From Mycobacterium paraffinicum (lineage in GTDB: Bacteria; Actinomycetota; Actinomycetes; Mycobacteriales; Mycobacteriaceae): a stretch of 41,749 nt of DNA. Of this stretch, positions 32,242-41,611 are shown piece by piece (position 1 is the first letter of the stretch; each line of letters starts with the position of its first letter). The position numbers were made by a program, and so were the translations under genes. Where the stretch lies: positions 1 through 41,749 of the forward strand of contig NZ_MPNT01000043.1 of assembly GCF_001907675.1 (NCBI RefSeq), read 5' to 3'. Below the pieces are notes generated by a model, which was given only the letters and a program-made list of their open reading frames with translations, had not been told where the DNA came from and searched no databases.

Positions 32242-35039
32242 CCATGTTCGCCCGCCCGGCCACCCCCGCCGAGGCGGTCCCGTCCGAGTCCCCGCAGCCC
32301 CGCGCCGCCGAGGCGGCGCCGGCCAAACGCCCGCCGACCTGGTCGCTGAGCAACTGGCCGGTCCGGTGGAAGGTCTTGGCGATCGTGCTGGTCCCGCTGG
32401 TGCTGGCGACGGTGTTCGGGGGGCTGCGCATCCAGGGCGCGATGGCGAACGCCGCCGGCCTGCGGCTGGCCGCCGCCCGCGCCGACCTGGTCCCGGTGCT
32501 CACCAAGTACATGTCGGCCCTGGACGTCGCCCTGCTGGCGGGTAGCACCGGGCGCGACGTGGAGGGGGCCAAGAAGAACTTCGAGGCGCGCAAATACGAA
32601 CTGGACACGCGGCTGAGCGACACCGATGTGACGCCCGAGGTGCGGACCGGGGTGACCAACCTGCTCGACGGCGGTCAGATGCTGGTGAACAAGGCCGCCG
32701 ACAACAACCTCGGTTTGCGGGAGCGGGTGACCCTCTACGCGCCGATCCTGTTGACGGCCGAGGACGTCATCAACGCGTCGGTCCGTGTCGACGACGAGAA
32801 GATCCGCGCCCAGACCCAGGGCCTGAGCCGGGCGGTCGGTGCCCGCGGGCAGATGACGATGCAGAAGATCCTCGTCACGCGGGGCGCCGACCTGCCCGAG
32901 CCGCAATTGCGGACCTCGATGATCACGCTGGCCGGGACCGAGCCGTCGACCCTGTTCGGGATGAGCGAGGTCCTCGGCGCCGGCTCGCAAGAGGCCAAGA
33001 CGCTGCAGCAGCAGCTGGTCACCCGGCTGGCGATCATGTCCGATCCGGCCAGCGCGCTCGTCGACAACGCCGACCTGCTGCGCTCGATACAGACCACCGA
33101 CGACATCGCCGACCAGATCATCAACGACGCCACCGCGTCGGTGACCAAATCCGTGCACGCCCAGGCCGCCGACAGGCGCAACGCCGCCGTCCTCGACACC
33201 GTCCTGGTGCTGTCCGCGATCGTGATCGCGCTGATCGTGGTGCTGCTGGTGGCGCGCGCGCTGGTCCGGCCGCTGCGCGTCCTGCGCGACGGCGCCCTCA
33301 AGGTGGCCCACACCGACCTCGAGGAGGAGATCGCCCGGGTGAAGGCGGGCGCCGAGCCGACGCCCGAGCCGCTGCCGGTGTACACCACCGAGGAGATCGG
33401 CCAGGTCGCCCACGCGGTCGACGAACTGCACACCCAGGCCCTGTTGCTCGCCGGCGACGAGGCCCGGTTGCGGCTGTTGGTCAACGACATGTTCGAGACC
33501 ATGTCGCGGCGCAGCCGCTCGCTGGTCGACCAGCAGCTGTCACTCATCGACGGGCTGGAGCGCAACGAGGAGGACCCCGAGCGCCTGGACAGCCTGTTCC
33601 GGTTGGACCACCTCGCCGCCCGCCTGCGCCGCAACAGCGCCAACCTGCTGGTGCTGGCCGGCGCGCAGCTCGCCCGCGACCAGCGCGACCCGGTGCCGCT
33701 GTCGACGGTGCTCAACGCCGCGGTGTCGGAGGTCGAGGACTACCGCCGCGTCGAGATCGCCGGGCTGCCCGAGAACAGCACGCTGATCGGCGCGGCCGCC
33801 GGCGGCGCGATCCATCTGTTCGCCGAGCTGATCGACAACGCCCTGCGCTACTCACCGCCCGCGACGCCCGTGCGGGTTTCGGCGGCCCGCGGCGGTGACG
33901 GCGGAGTCGTGGTGCGGATCGCCGACTCCGGCTTGGGCATGAACGACGCCGATCGGCGCATCGCCAACATGCGGCTGCAGGCCGGCGGTGAGGTCAGCCC
34001 CGACAACGCCCGGCACATGGGCCTGTTCGTGGTCGGCCGGATCGCGGCCCGGCACGGCATCCGGGTGGGCCTGCGCGGCCCGGCGGCCAACGAGGCGGGC
34101 TCCGGCACCACCGCGGAGATCTACCTGCCGCCAACGATTCTCGAGGGTTCGGCCCCGCAGGCGCGAGTCGCCCGGATCCGGGCGGTTTCGTCGCCCACCG
34201 CGCAGCTCGCTGCCGCGGCCGCCGAGGAGCAGCGCCGGCCCGAGCCGGCGGCCCAAAACGCCCACGCCGGGGGCCTGGCCCCGCCGGTCACGTTGCTGCC
34301 GCGCCGCAATCCCGGTTCCAGCGGCATCACCGAGGTGCCCGCCGAACCCGCCGATCCGCCACCGCAGCGGCAGCGCCGCGAACTGCCCACCCCGTGGTGG
34401 GAAAGCGGGGCGCCGGCCGCACCGAGCGCCCCGGAGCCCAAGACCGCCCGCGCTTCGGACACGTCGGCGTTCTTCGCCGCGCGATCGCGGGAGGCCGACA
34501 AGGCGGCCGATGAGCCGGCCGACAAGCAGCCCGACACGCCGCCGGCCCCCGACACACCGCCGGCCCCGGCCGTGCCGCGCCCGTCGATCCCGGCCGTGCC
34601 CAAGAGCGCGGCCACGCCGACGAGCGCGACCCCGGACGACGACGACGTCATCTACCGGCGGATGCTGTCGGAGATGCTCGGCGATCCGCACGACCTCGTC
34701 AACAGTCCCGACCTGGACTGGCAGTCGGTGTGGGACCGCGGCTGGACGCTGGCCGCGGCCGCCGAGGACAAACCCGTCGAATCGCGCACCGCCGAGCACG
34801 GCCTGCCGGTCCGCACGCCCGGCGCCCGGCTGGTGCCCGGCGCGGCCAACGGGACGGGCCGCCCCGACGAGGACGAGGGCCCAGAACCCAACGGCGGCCT
34901 GCATTCCGGCCGCGAGCCGCAGCACGCGGCCGCCGCGCGCGACCCCGAGGCGGTGCGCGCCTCGTTCAGCAGCCACTTCGGCGGCGTGCGCACCGGCCGG
35001 TCGCATGCCCGCGAGACCCAGGGGCCCGATCAGGAATGA
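32238..35039 (+). CDS. membrane sensor histidine kinase, Rv3365c type
   Basis: The 933-residue kinase starts the conserved multigene operon. It has a first transmembrane helix at about 45-62 ([15 protein letters not shown]), an extracytoplasmic helical nitrate-sensor-like region, and a second helix at about 318-342. Then come a HAMP segment ([23 protein letters not shown]), a dimerisation helix with candidate His458 ([13 protein letters not shown]), and a GHKL ATPase ([37 protein letters not shown]). After about 640 the tail is proline-rich and disordered, ending in [13 protein letters not shown] sequence. GTG 32238 was chosen because it overlaps the leader ORF; ATG 32244 is possible. Its stop overlaps the roadblock gene. 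No response regulator is encoded here. Confidence 0.9.
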   Translation: MTMFARPATPAEAVPSESPQPRAAEAAPAKRPPTWSLSNWPVRWKVLAIVLVPLVLATVFGGLRIQGAMANAAGLRLAAARADLVPVLTKYMSALDVALLAGSTGRDVEGAKKNFEARKYELDTRLSDTDVTPEVRTGVTNLLDGGQMLVNKAADNNLGLRERVTLYAPILLTAEDVINASVRVDDEKIRAQTQGLSRAVGARGQMTMQKILVTRGADLPEPQLRTSMITLAGTEPSTLFGMSEVLGAGSQEAKTLQQQLVTRLAIMSDPASALVDNADLLRSIQTTDDIADQIINDATASVTKSVHAQAADRRNAAVLDTVLVLSAIVIALIVVLLVARALVRPLRVLRDGALKVAHTDLEEEIARVKAGAEPTPEPLPVYTTEEIGQVAHAVDELHTQALLLAGDEARLRLLVNDMFETMSRRSRSLVDQQLSLIDGLERNEEDPERLDSLFRLDHLAARLRRNSANLLVLAGAQLARDQRDPVPLSTVLNAAVSEVEDYRRVEIAGLPENSTLIGAAAGGAIHLFAELIDNALRYSPPATPVRVSAARGGDGGVVVRIADSGLGMNDADRRIANMRLQAGGEVSPDNARHMGLFVVGRIAARHGIRVGLRGPAANEAGSGTTAEIYLPPTILEGSAPQARVARIRAVSSPTAQLAAAAAEEQRRPEPAAQNAHAGGLAPPVTLLPRRNPGSSGITEVPAEPADPPPQRQRRELPTPWWESGAPAAPSAPEPKTARASDTSAFFAARSREADKAADEPADKQPDTPPAPDTPPAPAVPRPSIPAVPKSAATPTSATPDDDDVIYRRMLSEMLGDPHDLVNSPDLDWQSVWDRGWTLAAAAEDKPVESRTAEHGLPVRTPGARLVPGAANGTGRPDEDEGPEPNGGLHSGREPQHAAAARDPEAVRASFSSHFGGVRTGRSHARETQGPDQE

Positions 35040-35458
35040 GCGCACCCACGAATCCCCCGCAAGCGGGCGGTACCCCCAACCTGGACTGGCTGGTGACGCG
35101 CTTCGCCCGCGAGGTCCCCGGCGTGGCGCACGCCCTGCTGGTCTCCGTGGACGGGCTGCCGATCGCCGCCAGCGAGCACCTCCCGCGCGAGCGCGCCGAC
35201 CAGCTGGCCGCGGTCGCCTCCGGGCTGGCCAGCCTCGCGACCGGCGCCGCGCAGCTGTTCGAGGGCGGCCAGGTGCTGCAATCGGTCGTCGAGATGCAGA
35301 ACGGCTACCTGTTGCTGATGCGGGTCGGCGACGGCTCGCACCTGGCCACGCTCGCCGTGACGTCGTGTGACATCGGTCAAATCGGTTACGAGATGGCCAT
35401 CCTGGTCGAACGGGTCGGGGGCGTGGTGCAGTCCACCCGCCGGTCCGGCGTGTCGTGA
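35036..35458 (+). CDS. roadblock/LC7-domain protein (Rv3364c type)
   Basis: The 140-residue protein is a single roadblock/LC7 domain: [113 protein letters not shown]. Such proteins act as regulators or activators of small GTPases, here most likely the one at 35832. The ATG overlaps the kinase TGA as ATGA. In M. tuberculosis Rv3364c is also reported as a secreted effector, so an additional extracellular role cannot be excluded, but I see no signal peptide. Confidence 0.92.
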   Translation: MSAPTNPPQAGGTPNLDWLVTRFAREVPGVAHALLVSVDGLPIAASEHLPRERADQLAAVASGLASLATGAAQLFEGGQVLQSVVEMQNGYLLLMRVGDGSHLATLAVTSCDIGQIGYEMAILVERVGGVVQSTRRSGVS

Positions 35459-35464
35459 GCCGCG

Positions 35465-35851
35465 ATGGACGAACGCGAGCCCCGGCATCTTGCTGAGCCG
35501 ACCGCACGTCGAGGGAATCTGGTCCGCCCCTACACCCTGACGTCCGGGCGGACCGGCACGGACGTCGACCTTCCGGTGGAAGCGCCGATTCAGACGCTGC
35601 AGGCCGGGTTGGCTCACCGATGGCCACCCGACGACGCGAAAGGCAAGATCATCCGACTGTGCGTCGGCAGCCCGTCGGTCGCCGAGATCTCGGCTCGGCT
35701 GGATCTGCCGCTCGGCGTCACGCGCGTCCTGGTCGGCGATCTGGTTTTGTCCGGCTACCTTCGGGTGCACAGGACGTTGTCCGAGCGTTCGACCAGAGAT
35801 GAGCGCCACGACCTGATAGGAAGGACGCTGCGTGGCCTTAAGGCACTCTGA
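35465..35851 (+). CDS. DUF742 protein (Rv3363c type)
   Basis: The 128-residue protein matches the DUF742 family found between roadblock and GTPase genes in actinobacteria: VRPYTLTSGRTGTDVDLPVEAPIQTL, then a winged-helix-like core AKGKIIRLCVGSPSVAEISARLDLPLGVTRVLVGDLVLSGYLRVH. It is probably a scaffold or adaptor in the kinase-GTPase unit, or a DNA-binding-like regulator; the activity is not known. ATG 35465 is 6 bp after the preceding stop. Its 3' end overlaps the start of the next gene by 20 bp. Confidence 0.9.
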   Translation: MDEREPRHLAEPTARRGNLVRPYTLTSGRTGTDVDLPVEAPIQTLQAGLAHRWPPDDAKGKIIRLCVGSPSVAEISARLDLPLGVTRVLVGDLVLSGYLRVHRTLSERSTRDERHDLIGRTLRGLKAL

Positions 35852-36428
35852 GGCGCACTCCGAGGTGTACTCCGATTCCGCCCACGCCTCGACGAAGATC
35901 GTCATCGCCGGCGGATTCGGCGCCGGCAAGACGACGTTCGTCGGCGCGGTGTCGGAGATCATGCCGTTGCGCACCGAGGCGATGCTCACCGACGCCTCGA
36001 CCGCCGTCGACGCGCTCGAGGCCACCCCGGACAAGCGGACCACCACCGTCGCGATGGACTTCGGCCGGATCACGCTCGACCAGGACCTGGTGCTCTACCT
36101 GTTCGGGACGCCGGGTCAGCGCCGGTTCTGGTTCATGTGGGACGACCTGGTGCGCGGCGCCATCGGGGCCATCGTGCTGGTGGACTGCCGGCGGCTGGAG
36201 GACAGCTTCGCCGCGGTCGACTTCTTCGAGCACCGCAACCTGCCGTTTTTGGTCGCGGTCAACGAGTTCGACGGTGCCCCGCGCTACCCGGTCGCGGAGG
36301 TGCGCGAGGCCCTCACCCTGCCCCCGGACATCCCGGTGATCACGGTCGACGCCCGGGATCGCCGGTCGGCGACCGACGCGCTGATCGCCGTCAGCGAATA
36401 CGCACTGGCCAGCCTGACGGCCAATTGA
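35832..36428 (+). CDS. mfpB: small GTPase, MfpB/Rv3362c type
   Basis: The 198-residue protein is a MglA/Ras-like GTPase. The P-loop is GGFGAGKTTF, the switch II/G3 region is LFGTPGQRRFWFMWDDL, and the G4 position reads NEFD in place of NKxD, which is usual in this subfamily. KTTTVAMDFGRITLDQDLVLYL is the switch I part. In M. smegmatis the homologue MfpB works with MfpA to support DNA gyrase-directed quinolone resistance. The GTG at 35832 begins 20 bp inside the DUF742 gene. Its TGA overlaps the mfpA TTG (TTGA), so mfpA is translationally coupled. Confidence 0.92.
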   Translation: MALRHSEAHSEVYSDSAHASTKIVIAGGFGAGKTTFVGAVSEIMPLRTEAMLTDASTAVDALEATPDKRTTTVAMDFGRITLDQDLVLYLFGTPGQRRFWFMWDDLVRGAIGAIVLVDCRRLEDSFAAVDFFEHRNLPFLVAVNEFDGAPRYPVAEVREALTLPPDIPVITVDARDRRSATDALIAVSEYALASLTAN

Positions 36429-36976
36429 CCGAGCGGTGGGTCGATCGCCACTTCGAGGGCCACGGTTTCATCGACGAGGACCTCAGCCGGCTGGACACCG
36501 AACGCGCGGTGTTCGACGGGTGCGACTTCAGCGGCGCCAACCTGGCCGAGTCCCGACACCGCGGGTCGGCGTTCCGCAATTGCACCTTCCGGCGAACCTC
36601 GTTGTGGCACAGCACTTTCGCGCAGTGCAGCATGCTGGGCTCGGTGTTCGTGCAGTGCCGGATGCGGCCGATATCCTTCGACGAGGTCGACTTCACGCTG
36701 GCGGTCCTGGGCGGTAACGACCTGCGGGGCGTCGACCTGAGTGGCTGCCGGCTGCGGGAGGCCAGTCTGGTGGAGGCCGACCTGCGCAAGGCGGTGCTAC
36801 GCGGCGCCGACCTGTCCGGCGCGCGGGTGACGGGCGCCCGGTTGGACGACGCCGACCTGCGCGGCGCGACGGTGGATCCCGCGTTGTGGCGGACCGCCTC
36901 GCTGACGGGCGCCCGAGTCGACGTCGGCCAGGCGGTGGCCTTCGCGGCGGCTCAAGGCTTGCGCCTGGACGGCTGA
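36425..36976 (+). CDS. mfpA: pentapeptide-repeat gyrase-interacting protein MfpA
   Basis: MfpA folds as a right-handed beta-helix that mimics DNA and binds DNA gyrase, reducing fluoroquinolone poisoning. The 183 residues are dominated by pentapeptide repeats such as ANLAE, LRGVDLSGCRLREASL, VEADLRKAVLRGADLSGARVTGARLDDADLRG. The length and text agree with M. tuberculosis MfpA from about residue 4 on (FRNCTFRRTSLWHSTFAQCSMLGSVFVQCRM). The start is the rare TTG at 36425 overlapping the GTPase stop; the reading from residue 1 (MTERWVDRHF) supports it. It is the last gene of the kinase operon and converges with the ABC gene after only 2 bp. Confidence 0.93.
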   Translation: MTERWVDRHFEGHGFIDEDLSRLDTERAVFDGCDFSGANLAESRHRGSAFRNCTFRRTSLWHSTFAQCSMLGSVFVQCRMRPISFDEVDFTLAVLGGNDLRGVDLSGCRLREASLVEADLRKAVLRGADLSGARVTGARLDDADLRGATVDPALWRTASLTGARVDVGQAVAFAAAQGLRLDG

Positions 36977-36978
36977 AG

Positions 36979-39534
36979 TCACTGCTTGAGCCGGATGCGC
37001 CAGCGCACCACGGCGGCGTAGGTGACCGACAGCAGCGCGAGCATGCCCATGTCGAACAGCCAGGTGCCCGGCGTGTGCTGGAAGTGGCTATCCCGCGGGC
37101 TCTGCGGGCCGGGCGCCACGGCCCACAGATCGACCGTCGACGCCTGCGCGGCGTATCCCCACCGCGAGGGCACCGCCCAGGACAGCTGATCGAGGAAGAT
37201 CCGGTTGGTGACCGGCACCATGCCGCCGGACAGCACCATCTGCATCATCAGCGACACCACCAGCAGCGGCATGATCTGCTCGTTGGAGCGCGCCAGCGCC
37301 GACAGCAACAGGCCCAGCATCGCCGCGGCCACGCACGTCGCCGCGACGGCGACGAACAGCTCGACGGTCGCGTTGCCGAGCAGGACGGCCGGCCGCTTCG
37401 GCGGGCCCTTGCCGACCACCACGATCGCGGTCGCGACCGCCGCCTGGGCGACGGCGAACACGCAGAACACCGCGATCTTGGCCAGCAGGTAGGCGGTGGT
37501 CGACAGCCCGACCGCCTGCTCCCGCCGGAAGATCGGGCGCTCGCCGATCAGGTCGCGGATCGTCAGCGCGGTACCCATGAACGCCGCGGCCATGGTGAGC
37601 AGGGTCAGGATCGTCCCGGCCTCGCCGGCCGACTCGCTGGTCGGATCGGCGTAACCGAAACCGGTGTGGCCGGGGACGGTCAGCGACAGCGCACCCATGA
37701 TGAACGGCAGCACCGCCAGGAACACGAAGTAGGCGCGGTCGGAGACGACCAGGCGGACCTGGCGGCGGGCGATGGTGGAGAACTGGCGGCGCAGGCTGGT
37801 GCGCGGCGGGACGCCGAGGTCGGCGGGCGCCTCGGTCTGCGCCGGCGGCGGCGGTTTGTTCTGCGCCAGGAAGCGGCGGTTGGCCTCGTCGGGGTCGGCG
37901 CCCACCTTCGCGAAGATCTGCGCCCAGTTGGTGGTCCCCATGGCCGCCCCGATCTGGTCGGGCGGCCCGAGGAACGCGGTCTTGCCGCCCGGCGCCATCA
38001 GCAGCACCTGGTCGCAGACGTCGAGGTAGGTCAGGGAGTGCGTGACCACCAGCACCACCCGGCCGGCGTCGGCGAGCTGGCGCAGCATGGTCATCACCTG
38101 CAGGTCCAGCGCCGGGTCCAGGCCCGAGGTGGGCTCGTCGAGGATCAGCAGCGACGGCCCGGTGAGCAGCTCGAGCGCCACCGACGCGCGCTTGCGCTGC
38201 CCGCCTGACAGCTTGTCCACCCGGGTCTCCGCGTGCTGCGTCAGCCCGAGTTCGTCGAGAACCTGCGCGACGACCTGTTCGCGGTCGGCCTTGCTGGTGT
38301 CGGGCGGCAGCCGCAGCTCGGCCGCGTAACCCAGGGCCTGGTTGACCGTGAGCTGGCGGTGCACCACGTCGTCCTGGGGCACCATCCCGATCCGGGTGCG
38401 CAGCGACGCGTACTCGGTGTGGATGTTGTGGCCCTCGAACGTGACCACTCCGGCGGTCGGCGTCGCGTAGCCGGCGATCAGCCGCGACAGCGTGGTCTTG
38501 CCCGCGCCGGAGCCGCCGATGAGGGCGGTCAGCGTGCCCGGGCGGGCCGTGAGCGAGATCTTCTCGAGCAGGTTCTTGCCGTTGACGCTGAAGTCGACGC
38601 CGTGCACTTCCAGCCCACCGGTGCGCGCCGCCGCCTCCTGGCGGCGCACCAGGATGCCGCCGGACAACACCAGGTCGACGTTGCCGATGGTCACCACGTC
38701 GCCCTCGGACAGCACGGCGGACGCGGCCTTGACCCCGTTGACGAAGGTGCCGTTGCTGCTGTGGGCGTCGCGGATCTCGGGGCCCGCCGGGGTCGGGGTG
38801 AGGAACGCGTGATGGCGCGACGCCAGCACGTCGTGGATGACGATGTCGTTGTCGAGCGCCCGCCCGATCCAGGCGGCGCGCCCCGGCCGCTCGGTCGGGC
38901 GCCCGGAATCCGGGCCCAGGTTCTTCACCCGCGTGGTGGGGAACTCGGCCACCTGGCCGCTCACCCCGATCCGGGTGGGCGGGCTGGTGTCGCGCGGCCC
39001 GCCCGACTGCGGCACCGATCGGGTCGCGGCGTCCGGCCGGACGATCGGGACCGCGGTGGTGCGCTGGGGGCCCGCCCAGGGGCGCGGGCGCGGCGGCTGA
39101 GCCGGGGGTTGCCGCGGCGGGGCCTGCGGTCGGGGCCCGGTCGACGGCGCGGGCGCCGGATCGATGGGCGGCGTGATCACCGGAATCGACTCCGTGGTGG
39201 GCGGAAGCATGCCCACGGTGCCGGTGTGGTGGCCGATCTCGAAGGTGATCCGGGGGCCGTCGGGCTTGCCGATGTTGATGGTCTGGCCGTCTTCGACGTC
39301 GACCAGCGGCATCCGCTGGCCGTTGAGGTAGATCCCGTTCAGCGAATTGTTGTCCAGCGCAATCCATTTGCCGCGGTCGAAGCGCAGCAGCAGGTGCGAG
39401 CGGGCGACCAGCGGGTGCGCCACCCGCAGGTCTGCCCGCAGGTCGCTGCCGACGACCACGTCGCGCCCGGCCGCGAAGCTGCCCTTCGATCGGTCGGATC
39501 GAACAGTCAGGACGGGCTGGCCGGCTTGGGTCAT
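36979..39534 (-). CDS. FHA-ABC transporter, Rv1747 type, complete copy
   Basis: The 851-residue protein is a one-piece ABC exporter like Rv1747, which helps export cell-envelope lipids and is phosphorylated by PknF. It has two FHA domains: FHA-1 about 25-100 (VVGSDLRADLRVAHPLVARSH, NNSLNGIYLNG) and FHA-2 about 220-295 (IGRALDNDIVIHDVLASRHHAFL, SSNGTFVNG). The linker is Pro/Thr-rich with candidate Thr sites. The nucleotide-binding domain follows (GGSGAGKTT; LSGGQRKRASVALEL; LLILDEPTSGLD), then six C-terminal helices from about 610 onward. The ATG at 39534 lies one base after the stop of the upstream paralogue (TGAGATG), so they are cotranscribed and coupled. Confidence 0.93.
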   Translation of the reverse strand: MTQAGQPVLTVRSDRSKGSFAAGRDVVVGSDLRADLRVAHPLVARSHLLLRFDRGKWIALDNNSLNGIYLNGQRMPLVDVEDGQTINIGKPDGPRITFEIGHHTGTVGMLPPTTESIPVITPPIDPAPAPSTGPRPQAPPRQPPAQPPRPRPWAGPQRTTAVPIVRPDAATRSVPQSGGPRDTSPPTRIGVSGQVAEFPTTRVKNLGPDSGRPTERPGRAAWIGRALDNDIVIHDVLASRHHAFLTPTPAGPEIRDAHSSNGTFVNGVKAASAVLSEGDVVTIGNVDLVLSGGILVRRQEAAARTGGLEVHGVDFSVNGKNLLEKISLTARPGTLTALIGGSGAGKTTLSRLIAGYATPTAGVVTFEGHNIHTEYASLRTRIGMVPQDDVVHRQLTVNQALGYAAELRLPPDTSKADREQVVAQVLDELGLTQHAETRVDKLSGGQRKRASVALELLTGPSLLILDEPTSGLDPALDLQVMTMLRQLADAGRVVLVVTHSLTYLDVCDQVLLMAPGGKTAFLGPPDQIGAAMGTTNWAQIFAKVGADPDEANRRFLAQNKPPPPAQTEAPADLGVPPRTSLRRQFSTIARRQVRLVVSDRAYFVFLAVLPFIMGALSLTVPGHTGFGYADPTSESAGEAGTILTLLTMAAAFMGTALTIRDLIGERPIFRREQAVGLSTTAYLLAKIAVFCVFAVAQAAVATAIVVVGKGPPKRPAVLLGNATVELFVAVAATCVAAAMLGLLLSALARSNEQIMPLLVVSLMMQMVLSGGMVPVTNRIFLDQLSWAVPSRWGYAAQASTVDLWAVAPGPQSPRDSHFQHTPGTWLFDMGMLALLSVTYAAVVRWRIRLKQ

Positions 39535-39535
39535 C

Positions 39536-41611
39536 TCAGCGTTTCAGGCGGATGTGCCACCGGACGAAGCCGGTGTAGGCGATGGACAGGAACGCCAGCA
39601 TCGCCATGTCGAACACGAAGATGTGTTTCGAGTGCTGCCAGATCGGGTCGTTGGTCGGGATCTGTTTGACCTTGACCAGCGACGGAAAGTCGATCGACGA
39701 GGCGCCCGCCGCGTAACCCCAGCGCGCGGGCGTCAGCCAGGCAAGCTCCTCGAGGCCGAAGCGTTGATAGACGGGGATCATGCCGCTGGAGAACACCAGC
39801 TGCGACATGATCGACACCACGAGCAGCGGCATGATCTGTTCGTTGGACTGCGCCACGGCCGACAACAACAGGCCCAGCATCGCCGACGCCACACAGGTGC
39901 CGGCGACGGTGACGAACAGCGAAAACGTGGAGTTCCCGAAGAAGGGCGGGTTCGCCGTCGGCGCGCCCTTGCCCAGCCGCACGATGATGGTCGCGATCGC
40001 CGCCTGCAGCGTCGCGAAGACGCAGAACACCGCGATCTTGGCCAGCAGGTAGGCGGTGGTGGACAGGCCGACGGCCTGCTCCCGCCGGAAGATCGGGCGC
40101 TCGCCGATCAGGTCGCGGATGGTCAGCGCGGTGCCCATGAAGACGGCACCGATGTTCAACAGCACCATGATGTACTGCGGCTGCGTGGGCGCGGGGCCGA
40201 GCGGGTCGGCCGGCCCGAGGCCGGGATGGGGGCCCTTGACCGTCAGCGACAACGCCCCGATGAGGAACGGCAGGATCGCCAGGAAGATGGTGTAGCCGCG
40301 GTCGGATATGACGAGGCGGACCTGGCGGCGGGCGATCGTGGACAGCTGCCGCCACAGGTCGGTCTTCGGCGGCTCGCCCAGGTCGGCCGGGCTCTGCGGG
40401 GTGGGCGGCCGCGACGACTGCTGATCGCGCTCCTTGAAGCGGCGGTTGGCCTCGTCGGGGTCGGCGCCCACCTTGGCGAAGATGTCGGCCCAGTTACGGG
40501 TGCCCATGGCCGCCTCGACCTGATCGGGCGGGCCGCAGAAGGCGGTCTTGCCGCCCGGCGCGACCAGCAGGATCTGGTCGCAGACGTCCAGGTAGGACAC
40601 CGAGTGGGTTACCACCAACACCGTGCGTCCGGCGTCGGCGAGCTGGCGCAGCATCAGCATGACCTGCCGGTCCAGCGCCGGGTCCAGGCCGGAGGTCGGT
40701 TCGTCGAGGAGCAGCAGCGACGGCTGGGTGAGCAGCTCGAGGGCCACCGACGCGCGCTTGCGTTGGCCGCCGGACAGCTTGTCGACGCGGGTCTCGGCGT
40801 GCTTGGTCATGTCCAGTTCCTCGAGGACCTGGGCGACGACCTGGGCACGCTCGGCCTTGCTGGTGTCGGGCGGCAGCCGCAGCTCGGCGGCGTAGTTCAG
40901 GGCCTGGTTGACGGTCAGCTGGCGGTGCACGACGTCGTCCTGCGGCACCATCCCGATCCTGCTGCGCATCGTCGCGTACTCGGCGTGGATGTCGTGGCCC
41001 TCGAAGGTCACCGAGCCCGAGGTGGGGCTGGTGTAACCCACGATCACCCGCGACAGCGTGGTCTTGCCGGCGCCCGAGCCGCCGATGATGGCCGTCAGCG
41101 TGCCGGGCCGGGCGGTCAGCGAGATGTGGTCGAGCAGTTGCTTGTTCTGGTCGACGGTGTAGCAGACCGAGTTGACCTCCAGGCCGCCGGACCGCGTCGC
41201 GGCCTCGGTGCGCCGCAGCAGCTCGCCGCGGGTGAACACCAGGTCGACGTTGCCGATGGTGACCACGTCGCCCTCGGTCAGCACGGCGGACCCGACCCGC
41301 ACGCCGTTCACGAAGGTCCCGTTGACGCTGTGCGCGTCGCGGATCTCGGTGCCCAGCGGCGTCTGGGTCAGGAAGGCGTGGTGACGGGACGCCAGGACGT
41401 CCTGGATGACGACGTCGTTGTCGGTGGCCCGGCCGATCGTCAGCGCGCCGGAGGGCTTGTGCATAGCCCCGGACCGCGACGGCATGAGCGCCTGGAACAT
41501 CTTGGTGGCGAGGTTGGCCACCTCGGGCGGCTTGGCGGCGCTGCGCGCCATCTCGGTCTGCGGCGACGCCGCCCCGGCTATTTGCGGGTGCGGCGGGAAG
41601 TTGGCCGGCGG
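39536..41611 (-). CDS. FHA-ABC transporter, Rv1747 type, 5'-truncated second copy
   Basis: This copy keeps FHA-2 (IGRATDNDVVIQDVLASRHHAFL, VNGTFVNG), the nucleotide-binding domain (GGSGAGKTT; LSGGQRKRASVALEL; LLLLDEPTSGLD) and the full transmembrane part. It is closely related to the first copy through those domains, with divergence in the region before FHA-2. Its frame stays open upstream of the Met at 41551 to the G-rich run at 41609 onward and then meets a stop near 41633. The expected FHA-1 domain and start are therefore missing because the sequence ends or is corrupt, not necessarily because the gene is short. It is the first gene of the two-gene operon on the minus strand. Confidence 0.85.
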   Translation of the reverse strand, partial: PPANFPPHPQIAGAASPQTEMARSAAKPPEVANLATKMFQALMPSRSGAMHKPSGALTIGRATDNDVVIQDVLASRHHAFLTQTPLGTEIRDAHSVNGTFVNGVRVGSAVLTEGDVVTIGNVDLVFTRGELLRRTEAATRSGGLEVNSVCYTVDQNKQLLDHISLTARPGTLTAIIGGSGAGKTTLSRVIVGYTSPTSGSVTFEGHDIHAEYATMRSRIGMVPQDDVVHRQLTVNQALNYAAELRLPPDTSKAERAQVVAQVLEELDMTKHAETRVDKLSGGQRKRASVALELLTQPSLLLLDEPTSGLDPALDRQVMLMLRQLADAGRTVLVVTHSVSYLDVCDQILLVAPGGKTAFCGPPDQVEAAMGTRNWADIFAKVGADPDEANRRFKERDQQSSRPPTPQSPADLGEPPKTDLWRQLSTIARRQVRLVISDRGYTIFLAILPFLIGALSLTVKGPHPGLGPADPLGPAPTQPQYIMVLLNIGAVFMGTALTIRDLIGERPIFRREQAVGLSTTAYLLAKIAVFCVFATLQAAIATIIVRLGKGAPTANPPFFGNSTFSLFVTVAGTCVASAMLGLLLSAVAQSNEQIMPLLVVSIMSQLVFSSGMIPVYQRFGLEELAWLTPARWGYAAGASSIDFPSLVKVKQIPTNDPIWQHSKHIFVFDMAMLAFLSIAYTGFVRWHIRLKR

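Noticed and set aside
32238..35039. Search for a response regulator partner of the sensor kinase
   Set aside because: No receiver-domain gene is present; the conserved operon has roadblock, DUF742 and GTPase genes instead.
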